Shown here: in pieces, positions 31,427-43,905 of the stretch
How the letters are laid out: the number at the start of each line of letters is the position of its first letter
How positions within the stretch are numbered: position 1 is the first letter of the stretch
Assembly (NCBI RefSeq): GCF_040954645.1
Contig: NC_092806.1
Coordinates: 74,960,141 to 75,024,140 of the forward strand
Length of the DNA stretch: 64,000 bases
Origin: Diabrotica undecimpunctata
Lineage: Eukaryota; Arthropoda; Insecta; Coleoptera; Chrysomelidae
Direction of reading: 5' to 3'
The notes under the pieces: model-generated
Database searches by the model: none
Told to the model about the DNA's origin: nothing
What the model saw: the letters and a program-made list of their open reading frames with translations, nothing else
Program-made: the position numbers and the translations under genes

Positions 31427-33731
31427 TATAGACTAGGCGGGATCTGTAGAAATTCATACCATAATGGACATTTTCCATAGGAAGCTATTTTTTGCTGGAT
31501 TCCCTTCAGGATGTGCCCAATATCGATAATCACGATATGCGCCAATCGCAAACCCTGTGCTAAATGTTTTATTTAACAAAATCTGAAAACAATTGAAAAT
31601 TTCTCATTTTTTTGCTCCTATTTTCTTTTATAATTCGGAAAATATTGATCCTAGAGAAAAAATTATAAGAAGGTAAAAGTTTCGTTATTCAATTTTACAC
31701 AATATTTCGTTAGCTATAAATTGAAAATTTAATGTTTATTGTTGAAAAATAGCAATAATTGGAAAAAAAGTACAAAAAAATGAAGTTAATCCTTTAAATG
31801 TTTTCGACTTTCTAAACTTGACATACAAGCTCCATATTTCGCCTAAAAAAACCTTTTAATATGTTTAGAACGTGTGCTAAATTTTGTTAAGATCGGTCGA
31901 ATAGGTTTTGCATAATAATTTTGCAATCCAGCCTACTGAAAAAAATTGCAAATTTTCAAATTTATAGTAGGCTCTAAATAAAGCCCTCAGATAGTTGCAA
32001 ATATTTTTTTTTACACATAAAGGAAGGCTCAAACTTTCAAACGCTTTTTATAAAATTCAAATCGGTTCACTAGGAGAGCCTAGAAAATTTTTTAAAGTTT
32101 TAAACATTTTTTATATATATTAGGCTTATAAACAAATTGAATAACTTTACGAGCTTTAAACATATCAATTTCAAATCTTATACACTTAAAGAACATTAAA
32201 AGACGATTCTTTAAAAAAAAAACGATACATTCGGCTTACTGGTTGCCGAGATATTGAAGGGCAAGGTCAGACCTGAAGATTCTTGCCCTTCCAAAAAAAG
32301 AAAAAGAAAAAAAATTATTGAAGATTGAGGCAAAATAAAGCTTATTTATGAAAAAAAATTGTTGTTTTCGTTTGCCTTAGTTTTAACAATTTAAATTATT
32401 AATTAACAATTTATAAATACATATTTGTTTACTAAAAGTAACAATTTACTTCAATGTATAAATTGCAAGCTCAAAAAAAATGCATGAAGAAAAAATGCAA
32501 TTACTTGTTTGACATACAATGGTTTATTGCAAATTTCCCAATTTTGCAATTAAAAGTGGTATTTGAAAATATAATATTTGAAATCCTTGTCGTCCGAGAC
32601 ATCGATTCAAAAAAAAAAAGAGAAAAACTGGTTAACAAGAAGCCGAAATAATGCAATTTTTAGCGCGCGCTATGATTTTGAACTCGCCGATTCACATTTC
32701 GAGTGAATGTCCCCCACCACCACCTCTCATGCAATCCGAGCGACATTTTACGCGAAAACGGTTTTTTATTTGTCTTTTTTATGGATGTGGCCATAAAGCG
32801 CATTACGTAAAACTTTTCATATGAAAAGTACTTGACAAGACGAGGGTATTTGTTTAAAAACGAGCCCTCTATCACTTATGCGTACACGGCAAATGTATGC
32901 CAACTTTGACCTTCATTATTTTGGTAACCAGTAAGCCGAATGTATCTTTTTTTTAAGAAGCGTCTTTTAATATTCTTTAAGTATATAAATTTTAAAATTG
33001 ATATGTTTAAAGCTCGTAAAGTTATTCAATTTGTTTATAAGCCTAATATATATAAAAAATGTTTAAAACTTTAAAAAATTTTCTAGGCTCTCCAAGTGGA
33101 CCGATTTGAATTTTACAAAAAGCGTTTGAAAGTTTGAGCCTTCCTTTATGTGTAAAAAAATATTTGCAACTATCTGAGGGCTTTATTTAGAGCCTACTAT
33201 AAATTTGAAAATTTGCAATTTTTTTTCAGTAGGCTGGGTTGCAAAATTATTATGCAAAACCTATCCGACGGATCTTAATAAAATTTAGCACACCTTTTAA
33301 ACATATTAAAATGTTTTTCTAGGCGAAATATGGAGCTTGTAGGTCAAGTTTAGAAAGTCAAAAACATTTAAAGGATTAACTTAATTTTTTTGTACTTTTT
33401 TTCCAATTATTGCTATTTTTTTCAACAATAAACATTAAATTTTCAATTTCTAGCTAACGAAATATTGTGTAAAATTAAATAACGAAACTCTTAACTTCTT
33501 ATTATTTTTTCTCTAATATCAATATTTTCCAAATTATAAACGCAAATAGGAGCAAAAAAATGAGAAATTTTCAATTGTTTTCAGATTTTGTTAAATAAAA
33601 AATTTAGCACAGTATTTGCGACTGGCGGATATCGTGATTATCGATATTGGGCACATCCTGAAGTGATTCCAGCAAAAAAATAGCTTCCTATGGAAAATGT
33701 CCAATCCAAAACAGATCCCGCCTAGACTATT
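31427..33731. repeat. Large inverted repeat (fold-back element), arms about 830-850 bp
   Basis: The left arm, about 31427-32273, starts near TAGACTAGGCGGGATCTG and ends near TTCGGCTTACTGGTTGCCGAG...AAGGTCA. The right arm, 32903-33731, is its reverse complement with scattered substitutions and a few small indels. The spacer of about 630 bp has no recognisable protein. Its CG-containing stretch (32663-32700) differs in composition from the arms. Shape and size fit a fold-back transposon or a long-TIR non-autonomous element. A target duplication was not established. Confidence 0.85.
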
Positions 33732-33952
33732 AACAAACCTTTTTTGGTTTGCATTTAAATATTTTTGACAAAATGCTTACTGCATAGAAATTTTTTTTTT
33801 AATCGGGTAGCTCCAGACTTTCCAATGCAGCATTACCTACAACAATATTATTATTAACACAACTAAAAAAAAGCAACTTTCTGCACAATAAAGTAAAAAA
33901 CAATTTAAGTTCTGTATTCAAAATATAAATAACTTGGCAGTAATGCCAATAT

Positions 33953-34026
<74 letters not shown>

Positions 34027-34066
34027 AAGAGTAAGAAAAAAGAAATTTTTTAGATAGGAAAAAAAA
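33732..34066. other. AT-rich interval with (TA)n at about 33957-34022
   Basis: No gene. About 33 TA units lie at 33957-34022, just before the Penelope fragment. Confidence 0.8.
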
Positions 34067-34116
34067 AGATCCCATAGGACTACCAGAAACAAATTTTTGG
34101 TAGTCCTATGGGATCT
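34067..34116. repeat. 19-bp perfect hairpin at the start of the Penelope fragment
   Basis: AGATCCCATAGGACTACCA (34067-34085) and its inverse (34098-34116) are separated by 12 bases. The right arm is RT coding sequence (GSPMGS). The left arm is therefore an inverted copy of coding DNA at the 5' truncation point. Confidence 0.85.
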
Positions 34117-34338
34117 AGTCTTTCATCCATTCTAAGTAGCTATGTCATGGATGATGTTATCAGTGATTGTATTAACAATTGCACTTTTTTCATTCCTTTT
34201 TTTAAAGATATGTAGATGATTTAGTTTTGGCACTTCCTAAACACAAAATTATTGAAATAGTCAACATTTTCAAGTATCATAATCAACATATACAATTTAC
34301 AGTTGGGGAAGAGGTAGACAATTCTCTAGTTCCTTAGA
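34098..34338 (+). pseudogene. Penelope-like element RT fragment
   Basis: In one frame: GSPMGSSLSSILSSYVMDDV, CINNCTFFIPFF, and then, one base shifted, RYVDDLVLALPKH and QFTVGEEVDN. This is the Penelope-type RT core, with GSPMGSSLSP-like and YVDD motifs about 45 residues apart. It is truncated on the left at the hairpin and on the right where the minus-strand LINE begins. Confidence 0.7.
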
Positions 34339-35420
34339 GTAGGTTTCAAGTCCAGTGCTTTATACAGGTTGGTGAATTGTTTGCAGTTGGTAAGTTTGGT
34401 ATGGTTGATTCGTAGTCTTGTAATAGTCGATGCTTCTCTTCTAGTTATGAAGTCTAGGGAGAGATGACCAATAAAAGATTGAAGTTTATGAAAAGTTGTT
34501 TTGATCTTTTGTTCTAAGTTTTGTCAAGTATCCTCTACCGACTTTTTAAAAACGAATTTCGAGATTCGTTAGCTAGTTGAATTGGAGTGACTTCAGTCAC
34601 CCCATGGTTGGTAGCTTCTTTGGCAAAATGATCTACTGTTTTATTACCAGTAATTCCGGTGTGAGAAGGCAGCCATATGAGAGAGACTGTTACATCGTAA
34701 GCAGAGAGATTTTGGTATTAAGTCATGAATGTTTTGAACTAATAGGTGCTCAGTGAAAATTGTATTGACTAAATGGATATATGAAAGTTAATCTGAACAA
34801 ATGGCAATATGTCTGTTTTGATGTGAGATGCATTTAAAAGCCAACACAGTACTATATAGTTCACCTGTGCAAACGTTGCATATTAAGGGTAACCGAGATG
34901 ATCTTACAAGTTCATGTTTAGTGGCTACTGCACAACAAATACCAGTGGTAGTTTTAGAAGCATCTGTATAGAGAATTAAATTCTAAAAATGCTTTCTTTA
35001 TAAGAAGGTTAGAAGATTCAAGTTTGTTAAAAATAATGAGTGAGGTATATATTGAAGGGAGATCTTTAGCCCAGAGGGGAAGTAAAGGTACAGGAAATGA
35101 ACTAGTCAAAAAAAGGTCAATATTTTTAAGTAGTGGACAAATTAATTGAGGTATAGGTTTTATGATAAAGTGTTGGTTATTGTTAGTGGAAGAAGATGGC
35201 ATTGTGGCAATTAGGGAATGAACGGGATTAAATGGATTTGCGGATGTTGATCCAGCATACGGAAGTAGAAGTGATTATCGTCTTGGGTAGGAGAAAGTTC
35301 ATTAGATTCACGGTATACACTCTCAATAGGACTAAAGCGAAAGCGCTCAGACCTAGAAGTAGTTTTATTGGCACCCCATTGTAGATGACTGAGGGTTTTA
35401 AAATTGTTCAACCTTTTAAA
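34339..35420 (-). pseudogene. I-type LINE, RNase H and C-terminal part
   Basis: Minus-strand traces: YTDASKTTTGICCAVA (catalytic Asp), TGELYSTVLAF, AICSD, a broken HTGITGN-like stretch (SHTGITGNKTVDHFAKEA across frames) and SRREAS/TITRLRINHTKLTNC. These align with the RNase H and tail of the I/Nimb-like element at 6995-8008. Many stops. The 3' end is missing, cut at about 34339 next to the Penelope fragment. Confidence 0.65.
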
Positions 35421-36639
35421 ACAATTGATTTTAAGTTCAGAGATTTGATTTTTTCAATACAGAAAGTAGAGAATTGTTAAATAAAATTTGGGGTAAGGGA
35501 GTGGAAATCCCTATGGAAAATTTTATTAATTTGGTTTTGCTCTCAGAGAGTGATAATCCTAGTTCGTTAGATTTACTACACTTTGTATAAGTTTATATGA
35601 GGTTGGGACATATTTAATATGGCAGTAAATGATTAGATCATCAGCGTATTGAACATATTTGATGGGAGGCAAATTTCGTTGATGGCAAGAATGAATAAAG
35701 TTAAACTTAATGCAGATTCTAAAGGGACACCTTAATTTTGAGGAAGAGATTAAAAAAGTTTACCCTTGGCAAGGACTTTAAAGATTCTTTCAATTAGATA
35801 TTTTTTTACAAATGAGAAAATATTACCATTTAAATTATAGTGGGAGATTTTGTAAATGATTGCTTTTCTGGAGATTGAATAAAATGTCCCTTCAACGTTA
35901 AGTACAGTTGCTACGACATCTTGTTGATTATAGATTGCTTAAGAAATGTGTGTTTGAAAAATAAAAAACTTATCAATAGTAGACCGATTACGTCGGAAGC
36001 CGCATTGAGTGTCGGGAATAATATTATACTGTTTAACGAACCAAGTGAGTATTTCATTGATCATTGTTTCAAGAAGTTTGCAGGTAATAAAAGTAAGAGA
36101 AATCAGACGAAAGATATTGGAGGTATAGATGGTTGGTCAGGTTTTTTAATTGGAATGATTATAGAATTGCCCCAAACATCTGGGAATTTTTGTGTGTTCT
36201 AGATAAGGTTATAAAAATTTCGAGAAGTTTGGAGGGAGATGTATTAGAGAGATTTTTTAAAAATATATAAGGGATATCATCGGGATCATCAACAGATTTT
36301 GTACATGAAAACAAGGTAAATTTTAGTTTATTAAGGGGAAACAAGGCGTTCATAAACGTGACATCGTGTGGAGTTGACGAGATGGTGGAGAAAGATTGAG
36401 CGCGTAAAGAACTGGGAGTAAAAGCCATATTACTTTTATTGAATCTGTCTTCAATCCCATTAGCGAGTGTGTCGGAAATGAATTGACTGTCAGAGATAAC
36501 TAACTGTGTTGTTGAAGATGATAGAAGAAATAGTTAGGATATAGGAATGAAGGATGACTAAATTCATAGGATGAAGGTTAGTTTTATTGCCTTGGATTTG
36601 TGAAACAGTTTTTTTTTATAAATGAGAGTGGAGTTATCA
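35421..36639 (-). pseudogene. I-type LINE, reverse transcriptase part
   Basis: Reading on the minus strand: ANGIEDRFNKSNMAFTPSSL, LNKLKFTLFSCTKSVDDPDDIP (RT start), YIFLKNL, then in broken frames the GVPLESALS box and KYVQYADDLIIY (catalytic). The order and spacing match the RT of I-clade LINEs. Only the first segment (36428-36159) is open for any length. Confidence 0.7.
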
Positions 36640-36869
36640 TATCCACTGGTAACTTTAACATCCTAATATATCAGACTAAATAATGTAAATAAATTGTAAC
36701 ATATAACTTTTAACGGGTTTTTACCCAGATATTTAGTGGCTCAAGTAATGTACACCTAGACACTGATGATGGAATATGGATTCCGAAAACGATTTGTCTT
36801 CATGACATAACCCGTTTGTGTTCGTTTGTTTTTTGTAATGATCTTTCTTTTACCTTAGTATAGATTAGG
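36640..36869 (+). mobile_element. Penelope-like 3' tail carrying a hammerhead-like core
   Basis: This segment interrupts the minus-strand LINE between its endonuclease and RT parts. It has no coding signal but contains the block at 36763-36788 described separately and text of the type seen in the untranslated ends of Penelope-like elements. Borders are approximate, since they were set only from where LINE coding traces stop and resume. Confidence 0.35.
36763..36791 (+). ncRNA. Hammerhead-ribozyme-like core
   Basis: CTGATGA (36763-36769), one unpaired T, a 5-bp stem GGAAT/ATTCC with loop ATGG (36771-36784), and GAAA (36785-36788). These are the conserved core CUGANGA - stem II - GAAA of the hammerhead self-cleaving RNA, which Penelope-like elements are known to carry. 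Stems I and III are not convincing by eye, so activity is uncertain. Confidence 0.4.
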
Positions 36870-38740
36870 GCAAGATCTTTCATTAACGATTGTCAGCGGT
36901 ATGTCAGTGGTAAATTTACTGGCTTCATTTAGAGGGTCGTTGGTGCCTAAGGAATTTTCGAGAAATTTTTCAAGATCATTCTAGAAAACCCTAATTTTTG
37001 TGTTTTTATAAAATTTGAGTGCAGCTTTTAGTTCGAAATAGTTTATACGAGAGTTCGGATAATTGGTATCTTGTGAAACTGAGGATGAATAATGAAAGGG
37101 CGAAGGAAGAAAAGAGTATATATGGTTAGGTCCAGATTTGTTGCAAAACTTTTATTTTAAATTTTCTGTCAGAATCTTGGCTGTCTCTTAATTGTCAAGG
37201 ATAACCTTTCGATTAAAAAAGAGATTGGATATTTTAAGGTTATTTTTTATTAACAATTTTTTTTTCCACACTGGACTTGGGCTAGTATTTGAAGTACATA
37301 AAGTTTTCTTACTTAATTAAATATCGTGTCTAAATTTAGCAAAAGATGAAGTAAAAATATACAGAAAGCAGAAAAAATGAATAAATGCGAGAGAAAGAGA
37401 GAAATTCTATTCATCATGTATGCTGTGATTAGATTTGACACCAGAAGAATTATCAGAGGATGCACTTATATTACTCTTGTCAGTCGGAGGTAGGCTGTTC
37501 TTTTAACTTTTTTAAGATTCTAGTGATACGGTTTTTTAGTGATATTTTCCTTGTACCTATGTAGAGCTGCAATAAGTCCTTTTGAATACCATTTATGTTG
37601 GAGGATTTTTAAGCTTCTTGTAGTGGGGTGATACATACAAAAGTGTTCTCAAGAAATGTAATAAGTTGCGTGGAATTGAGTGTAAAATTAGTCGGATTAT
37701 CTTTGTAAATCATTTCTATAGCGGAAATATAATAAGGTTTCATCGAGTAATCCAATCAAAGATTAGATTTGGACATTTTTTGGCTGGTTTGGGTGGCATC
37801 GAAAATGCCGAAGGAGGAACAGAACTTAATAGAGCAAGAATACCGGATGAAGATAGAATGGTAGGAGTATCAGGAGGACTGTCATTGAAGTGTCACCTTT
37901 TTTGTCCTACTGCCAACATGGGCTTTGAATTAGTACGACGAGGGATGGATAAATCCATAATGGCAGCCAGGATGGGTATGTAGTTAACGGAGATGGACTC
38001 AATTTCCGAAGATAGAAATTCTTTTGATGAAGTTAAGGATTTAAGATTAAGGACTCCTTAGAGTCAGCTGAAAATGAAGAAGAGGGAGGAGCATTAGCTG
38101 CAATAAGTGTGTGATCTGGTCAACTGGAGACTTTGCAATCAGACCCCACGGTACGACCCGTAAGCTTACAAAGAAAACACTATAGTCTGTCAGAGAATAA
38201 AAATATTTTAAAGGATGTATTTTCATGGTTAATTAACAGAGAAGATTGCACTTCGAAGTTCACCTTGTCAGGGATTACAAATGTTTCCCTACGAAAACTC
38301 CTGATATATGCCTATTGATCATCTGATGTTCCGTATTTTTTAGGGACGGCTCGATTAGTGAATGTGGGATGGAAGGAGATACATTTGAAATAAGGATTCT
38401 TTTGGTCGCAGAAAGAAGCCTGCAGATAAAGATGACGGTGGAATTAATTATGACGTTCGGTGTATTAGTTGATCAACGATGTCGGTAGAAGTGAGGAAAA
38501 TGCAGATTCGATTATTCGAAATGCGAGATTTAAAAGTAATATTTTTTGGATAAACTATTTCACCAATTTCTGTAATATATTTAAATAAAACAGTATTCAA
38601 AATGGAGTGCATGACAATAACTTGTTCCCTTTTAGAAAACGAACGGAGAGGAGGTCTAGAGACTGCGGCAACGAAATATGATTTTGGGTTGGAATTGAAG
38701 TTGTTTTGTGTAAATGTAAATATTTAATTGCTGTTCATGA
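36870..38740 (-). pseudogene. I-type LINE, ORF1 (gag-like) and endonuclease region
   Basis: From 38740 downward on the minus strand: RSFSKREQVIVMHSI, EIGEIVYPKNI, SRISNNRICIFLTSTDIVDQL, then GTFVIPDK-like and SSLLINHENTSFKIFL, and one zinc knuckle (CFLCKLTGRT). These are ORF1 features of I-clade LINEs. The endonuclease region (about 37950-37000) is poorly readable. Overall decay is stronger than in the copy at 4298-8114. Confidence 0.6.
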
Positions 38741-41340
38741 TGTGTAGTCCTGGTTACCCAGACCGTAACACAATACCTAAATGTGAGTACCTAATGAACC
38801 CTCTCCCAAACTGGAAAGAAAGAAAAAAGGATCTCACCTATTTCTTGGGATTTTCACTGGTTTTCTTTAATTACACCAATATAGCCGCAATTAAATTCGA
38901 CTATTGAAATATAAAACCAAATTTGATACTCGTTTTCTTATCACATTGTGATTAAAGAACTTCGCTTCGTATTGTTAACTCGTCGATGAATTACTTTATC
39001 TGTTTAACACTGTTTAAATCTTTAAAATCCGTGAGGAACTTTAAAAAGGGTGTTTAACCTTTGACAGTTATTTGACGTTTTTTGAATCGATTATTTGAAG
39101 CTTTATTTGTAAACTTCAACATTTTATTACAAAAACAGTATGAAAAAGTGCTTTTTAGCTTCTAAACATTTATACTACTTTTGATATTTTTCATGTCATA
39201 CGGCTGTACGTAGGCTCAATGAAATGCTGGTGTAAAAGCACTTAAAAAAAAAAAACAGAAATTTCCATAACCAATAACAAGAAACAAGCTGAGAAATTGC
39301 AGCGGACAGATCTCCCTTGCATTTTTCTGTGGCGATATTTTACGAGTACCATTATTTTAATGTTTCAAAACTAATTTACTTCTTCACTGTGTATGCCATT
39401 TATAAATCGTATTATAAAATTTAGATATTCTTTTACAATGTGTTTAATTTTCAGCTCTTAATGTTAATAAACAATGAAAATATTTGCAATTTCTTAAACA
39501 AGAAAAAAAAATGCTATTTGATTTCCTCTGGGCAATAGAAGGTTTTGGTTTTTTTTTTAAATGATTTTATTAGCTTTATATTGAGCCTAGATACAAGTGT
39601 ATCACATAAAAAAGTCAAAGTTATTAGAAATTTTTATATGCTAAAAATTTGTTATTCTTCAAACTGATTTTTAAAAACAAATTTAATATAATCTTGATGT
39701 TTGTTTTTAATAATTTAAAACGAAGCCATAAAAATCGATTTCTATTTACAAAATAACCCTAGAGTGACTGTTTGGACAAGTACAGTTGTTTAAATAATCG
39801 GTATCCTGGATAAACAAATTGAATAACTCATAAACTGTATGGTCGTTCTGTATGATATTTAGCACACTTTAAATTTTAAATAGTTGTATTACATATCGTT
39901 ATGCAAAAAAGAAAGTTATTTATATTTATATTATTTATATTTAAATTATCTCGGTCAATTCTTTATGTATTTTAATTGTAAAAATCTCAATATTAGAGAA
40001 TATTTTATGATCTATAACTTTTATTTTAATCATATATCTCTAACATGAATAAGAAACGTTTTATGCGCATAAACTTTTTTCACTTTTTACGATCGTTTAA
40101 TAAAAAAGCAAAGCAAAATTAGCTGTAGTCTTCACATAATTGTCATCAGCTACCCCTCATATACCTTTTAGAGACTTTAAATATCTGTTTAAGATTTTTT
40201 CAGCTTTTTTAGAGTTGTAGATCATAAAAAGTTATGTAATTTTTGAGAGTATCCAAATTAAAATACATGAAACTATTAACCGAAATAGTTGCAAAAAAAA
40301 CTTATTTTTGCAGTTATTTATAAATTATAATAACTCTTTTTTTGCGCAAAGACATGTAACATAGCTCCTTGAAATTATGGAAATGAATAAGTTATTAAAA
40401 TGCGCTAAATATCAATCAGAGCAAATAGTTAAAAGGTTATTTAATCTGTTTATAAACATTTATAATAACGTTGATATCGTTTATGCCACAAACTTATTTA
40501 GAGGCTTATGAAAAACTGGTGAAAAACACACTTTCTAAAAAAAAAAAACAGAATCTTCTATGACCATTACCAGGCAAGAGAGCATTTTATATTTAAAACC
40601 AAAGCATTTTATTCTTAAAATCATACTTCCATTGTCTATCAACAGTAAGAGCTGAAAATTGAAGGGACACTAAATGAAGATCTGACTTGTGCGTTCCAAC
40701 TTACATATGGCATATGCGGTAAAGAAATAAAAATTTATAACCCGTTAAAATGATGGTATTCGTAAAATACCGCTTCGGAAAAGTAGAATGGAGAACCATT
40801 TGAGCTCGGTTTTTTTTTAGATTTGAACTTTTTCAAAATGAAGCGCGATTGCAAAATTTGCAATATCTTGGCTTCTGTGGCACGTAAAACATAAATTTTT
40901 TTTAAACTGGGATAGCTCAACAAAAAGTTGTTTACATAATCGCTTTCTACGATAAACAAATCGTCACTATTTTTATTAGTTACATTACATACCATTATGC
41001 AAAAACAAAGTTATTAAAATTTATAAAGTTCTGCAAAATCAAGGGTTTTTTGCAACTATTTTGGTGAATTCTTTATATATTTTAATTTAGAAACTCACAA
41101 ATGGAAGAACTTTTTGAATCTACAATTTTTATTTTAACTATGTTTCTCTAAACTGGATAAAAAACGTTTATAGCCAAAATCACCTGTATGTCTTCACAGA
41201 TTTATTATTAACTAACCCTCATATATCTTTTAGAACCTTTAAATATCTGTATAAAATTTTTACGTGCAATCAATAATTTTTTCCCAGATGGACGCGAACT
41301 TGTTGGCTGACTTTCAATCCTTAAGTTTTCTTATTGTAGA
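38741..41340. repeat. AT-rich dispersed repeat region with diverged internal direct repeats
   Basis: No coding signal. About 39946-40200 and 41055-41270 are diverged direct copies (shared order: GGT-AATTCTTTAT-TATTTTAATT, CTCT-A-A-TGGATAA-AAACG, CCCTCATAT-CTTTTAGA). 39205-39290 and 40490-40590 share a GCTGGTG-AAA-CAC ... AAACAGAA module. 40735-40995 resembles 57690-57870 in layout (GAGCTCGG-TTTTTTTT, CTTGGCTTC, CTGGGATAGCTC). I take this as one noncoding repeat family with a unit of about 1.1 kb. Confidence 0.55.
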
Positions 41341-41478
41341 AGTTTGTTTATTACTTTCATTTCTTCTGCATTTAGGCGGAATGTTGGTTTTTCTTTGATA
41401 ATTACGTCCAAGTCATCTATAGGAGCTGCTTTGTCTGGATCGCACACTGAACTTGGATGGTTGATGATGGATATATTG

Positions 41479-43570
41479 TCATCTTATGTATTGTCGGTTA
41501 TCGGAGAGAATTTTAAACTTACTTCCAAATTTTGTGAAAACTGGGACTTCATCCGTTGTTCTTATGTGGTGTTTTATTTGATTTGTAAATGTTAAAGTAT
41601 CATCAGGATTATGGAATATATCTGCAAATTTTCTGCATAAACGTCTGATGTGCATCTCTTCTTCAGGATTTAGATGATCTGTTTTGATGAGAGGGTCGTT
41701 ATCTATTATTTTTTCTGTTTCCATAGGAACGATATCCGAAGTATCCAAGTAGGTGATATTCATGAAGATATATTGGATTGCTTCTAATAGGATCAATGAG
41801 TGCTGCTTGAATAGGTTCATCAGTGTTGTTGATCATTTCGGTCCAGGCTAGTTGATTGCAGGCTTCACTGAAAGTTTCTCTTAGGCCTCTTGTATTTATT
41901 GTTTTGATGTAAGTATGATGTCTTTTATTTGTTTTACTGGAAGTCGTACTTGCGTGATTGTTCTGGGTTCCAATTTAATTGTATAAAATTGTGTTTTGTT
42001 GGTTTCATAATAAAAGAAAGGGAGAACTAAGTGTGTTGTAGTTAGTGTGGGTACTAGGAAATTAAGATGTGCTTGTAGAAGTTTTAAGATATCGTTGCCG
42101 ATAAGACAACCAAATGTTTTATTGAATTTAAAAAGGTAGAATTTTAAATTAATATTAGAGTTATATTCTGGAAAAATTAAAATTTCGGCACAATATCATT
42201 GTGCATTGGTATTGAACTGACTACAAACGGTTCATGCTTAATAAAATTTTTATAAAATTTGGATGCAATTTCGGGGTTAAGAAATGATTTGGTTACCCCT
42301 GTATCAAGAAGAAGTTTAAGATGACGATTTTTAATTTTGATATATGGAAGTTCATTTTTATCTGAATAGGAGTGGAGTTCGATTGCGTTTCTTCGTTTTC
42401 CTCTTGGAGCTTTGAAAAATTTACATCTTCTTCTTCGTATTGGACATTTTGGTAATCTTCTATGTGGTAATTATCTGAATATGCGTCCTGATTTGGATAG
42501 TAGTATGCCTGTTCTCCATAGTAGGCATGGTAGTAGTAACTGTGGCCTGGGCATGGGTTGTTGCCATTGGGGTGGTGTCATGAACTGTGGCTGTCTCTGG
42601 GGTTGTGTGTGGGTAGAAATCTTATATGGCAATGAAAAATTGGTTGTTTTCTTCAAGTATGTAATATTGTTCTCTTCCTGGATGCCTTGTAGAGAGAAAG
42701 CAAGATTTGTAGGCCTCATTGATCGTATGGTTAATTCCATTGGTTCTAGTAATCCTGCTAAGAATGTAGTTAGAGCCTATTGTTGAAAGAATTCCTTTTT
42801 GCTCCTCTTTAGATCTGCATTATGTGATTCGAAATTGTGTTTAAAAGTGACATACCTACCTCGTGAAACTGTTAAGGAGTTTCATTGGCTCCTTGCTTCA
42901 AGTTTACTATGTCTCTTGTAAGTGAGACAAACAGTAATAAAACGTAGTTTTCATTACGTTGATCGGCAAAATTTTGAATTTGAATGGTGTGTTCTTATTG
43001 TGGGCCAATCTTTACACACATATACGGAAATGACTTCTTGAGCTCTTCCTTTAATTTTATTCATTACACCTTGAGTTATCATTTGATTTTGATGGTTGTC
43101 GGGATTATTATGATCCCAGACATAATTAAGAAGCATTGTAATAACTTCCGTGAAGTTGTGAAGTTCAGGTAATCAGGTAATCAGGTACGATAGAAAGGCC
43201 TTTATTGACATCGAAAACGAGAGCGGGAGCTGGTGCGACGGCCATAGTAGCTAATTGACTAGCGGGAGTAATAATTATAGATGGTATATCTAAGTTATTT
43301 AAAGTATTACTTAAAAAACTAACGTTGGTTTTTAAACTAAATTGGAAGCTGAGTTATTTTGCAAAATAGAAGCAGCACCAGGTTCGACAATCGATTCACT
43401 AATAGTTGAAAGCGAATTACTTATTCTAAAAGATGAAACTTGTGAAGCAATTAAATTTAGATTAGAGAAAAGATTAAATTTGCTTACAGATAAATGATGA
43501 TGCTTGGGTGCATTTCTGTTCGGAATCTGGTTTCTTTACTTCTTTCACTTTCTTTTTATCGTCTTTCGTC
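41479..43570 (-). pseudogene. Ty3/gypsy element remnant: gag, protease and pre-RT linker
   Basis: On the minus strand, after a start near 43568 (MTKDDKKKVKEV): a gag stretch with ALVFDVNKGLSIVPD, and 43136-42954 with WDHNNPDNHQNQ and GVMNKIKGRAQEVI. A proline/glutamine-rich gag end (42740-42471) follows, then a protease with LLLDTGVTKSFLNP (active DTG) near 42310, and a pre-RT linker (41820-41520) with LRRLCRKFADIFHNPDDTLTF-style residues and HHIRTTDEVPVFTK. RT, RNase H and integrase are absent: the element breaks off near 41500. Stops and frameshifts are many. Errantivirus/gypsy-like by layout. Confidence 0.7.
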
Positions 43571-43707
43571 ATATAAATTGATTTCTACACTTCAACCCTC
43601 GTCTTTTGTAGACTTCTGGAGTTGAACGTCTGTAGTTTTATTTTCTGGTTGGTTCGTAGCGGGTAAACGTTTGAGAATGACGAGGATATTCTAGAGACTC
43701 TCCCACT

Positions 43708-43726
43708 ATCGTACTGCACTGTGCCA
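43708..43726 (-). promoter_or_regulatory. Primer-binding site of the gypsy remnant
   Basis: TGGCACAGTGCAGTACGAT on the minus strand resembles the TGGCGCAGTCGGTAGGAT-type primer site of many gypsy elements and lies about 140 bp before the gag start. The LTR would begin at 43727. Confidence 0.5.
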
Positions 43727-43905
43727 CTTAAAGGTTTTCACTCACAAAGGCACTTTTTAAAAAGACGCTTTTTAATAACTTTTACAAGTATACTGAACTG
43801 CTTTATTGATTGAAAATAACTGAACTTAGTAGTATTTCTTTTATATAAAAATTAAATGCCGACAAAACTGCTGGTTGGGATTGCTGAGCTCCGGGGTTAC
43901 TGCAC
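43727..43905 (-). promoter_or_regulatory. 5' LTR of the gypsy remnant with TATA box and initiator
   Basis: On the minus strand: a GC-richer start (ACCCCGGAGCTCAGCAATCC), TATATAA at 43847-43841, an initiator-like TCAGT at 43823-43819 about 24 bases on, then a 3' part up to the primer site. This is the usual promoter layout of insect gypsy LTRs. The upstream LTR boundary is approximate. Confidence 0.45.

Noticed and set aside
42412..42786. Gly/Trp/Cys-rich plus-strand ORF of 124 codons
   Set aside because: It is the antisense of the proline/glutamine-rich gag end of the gypsy remnant.
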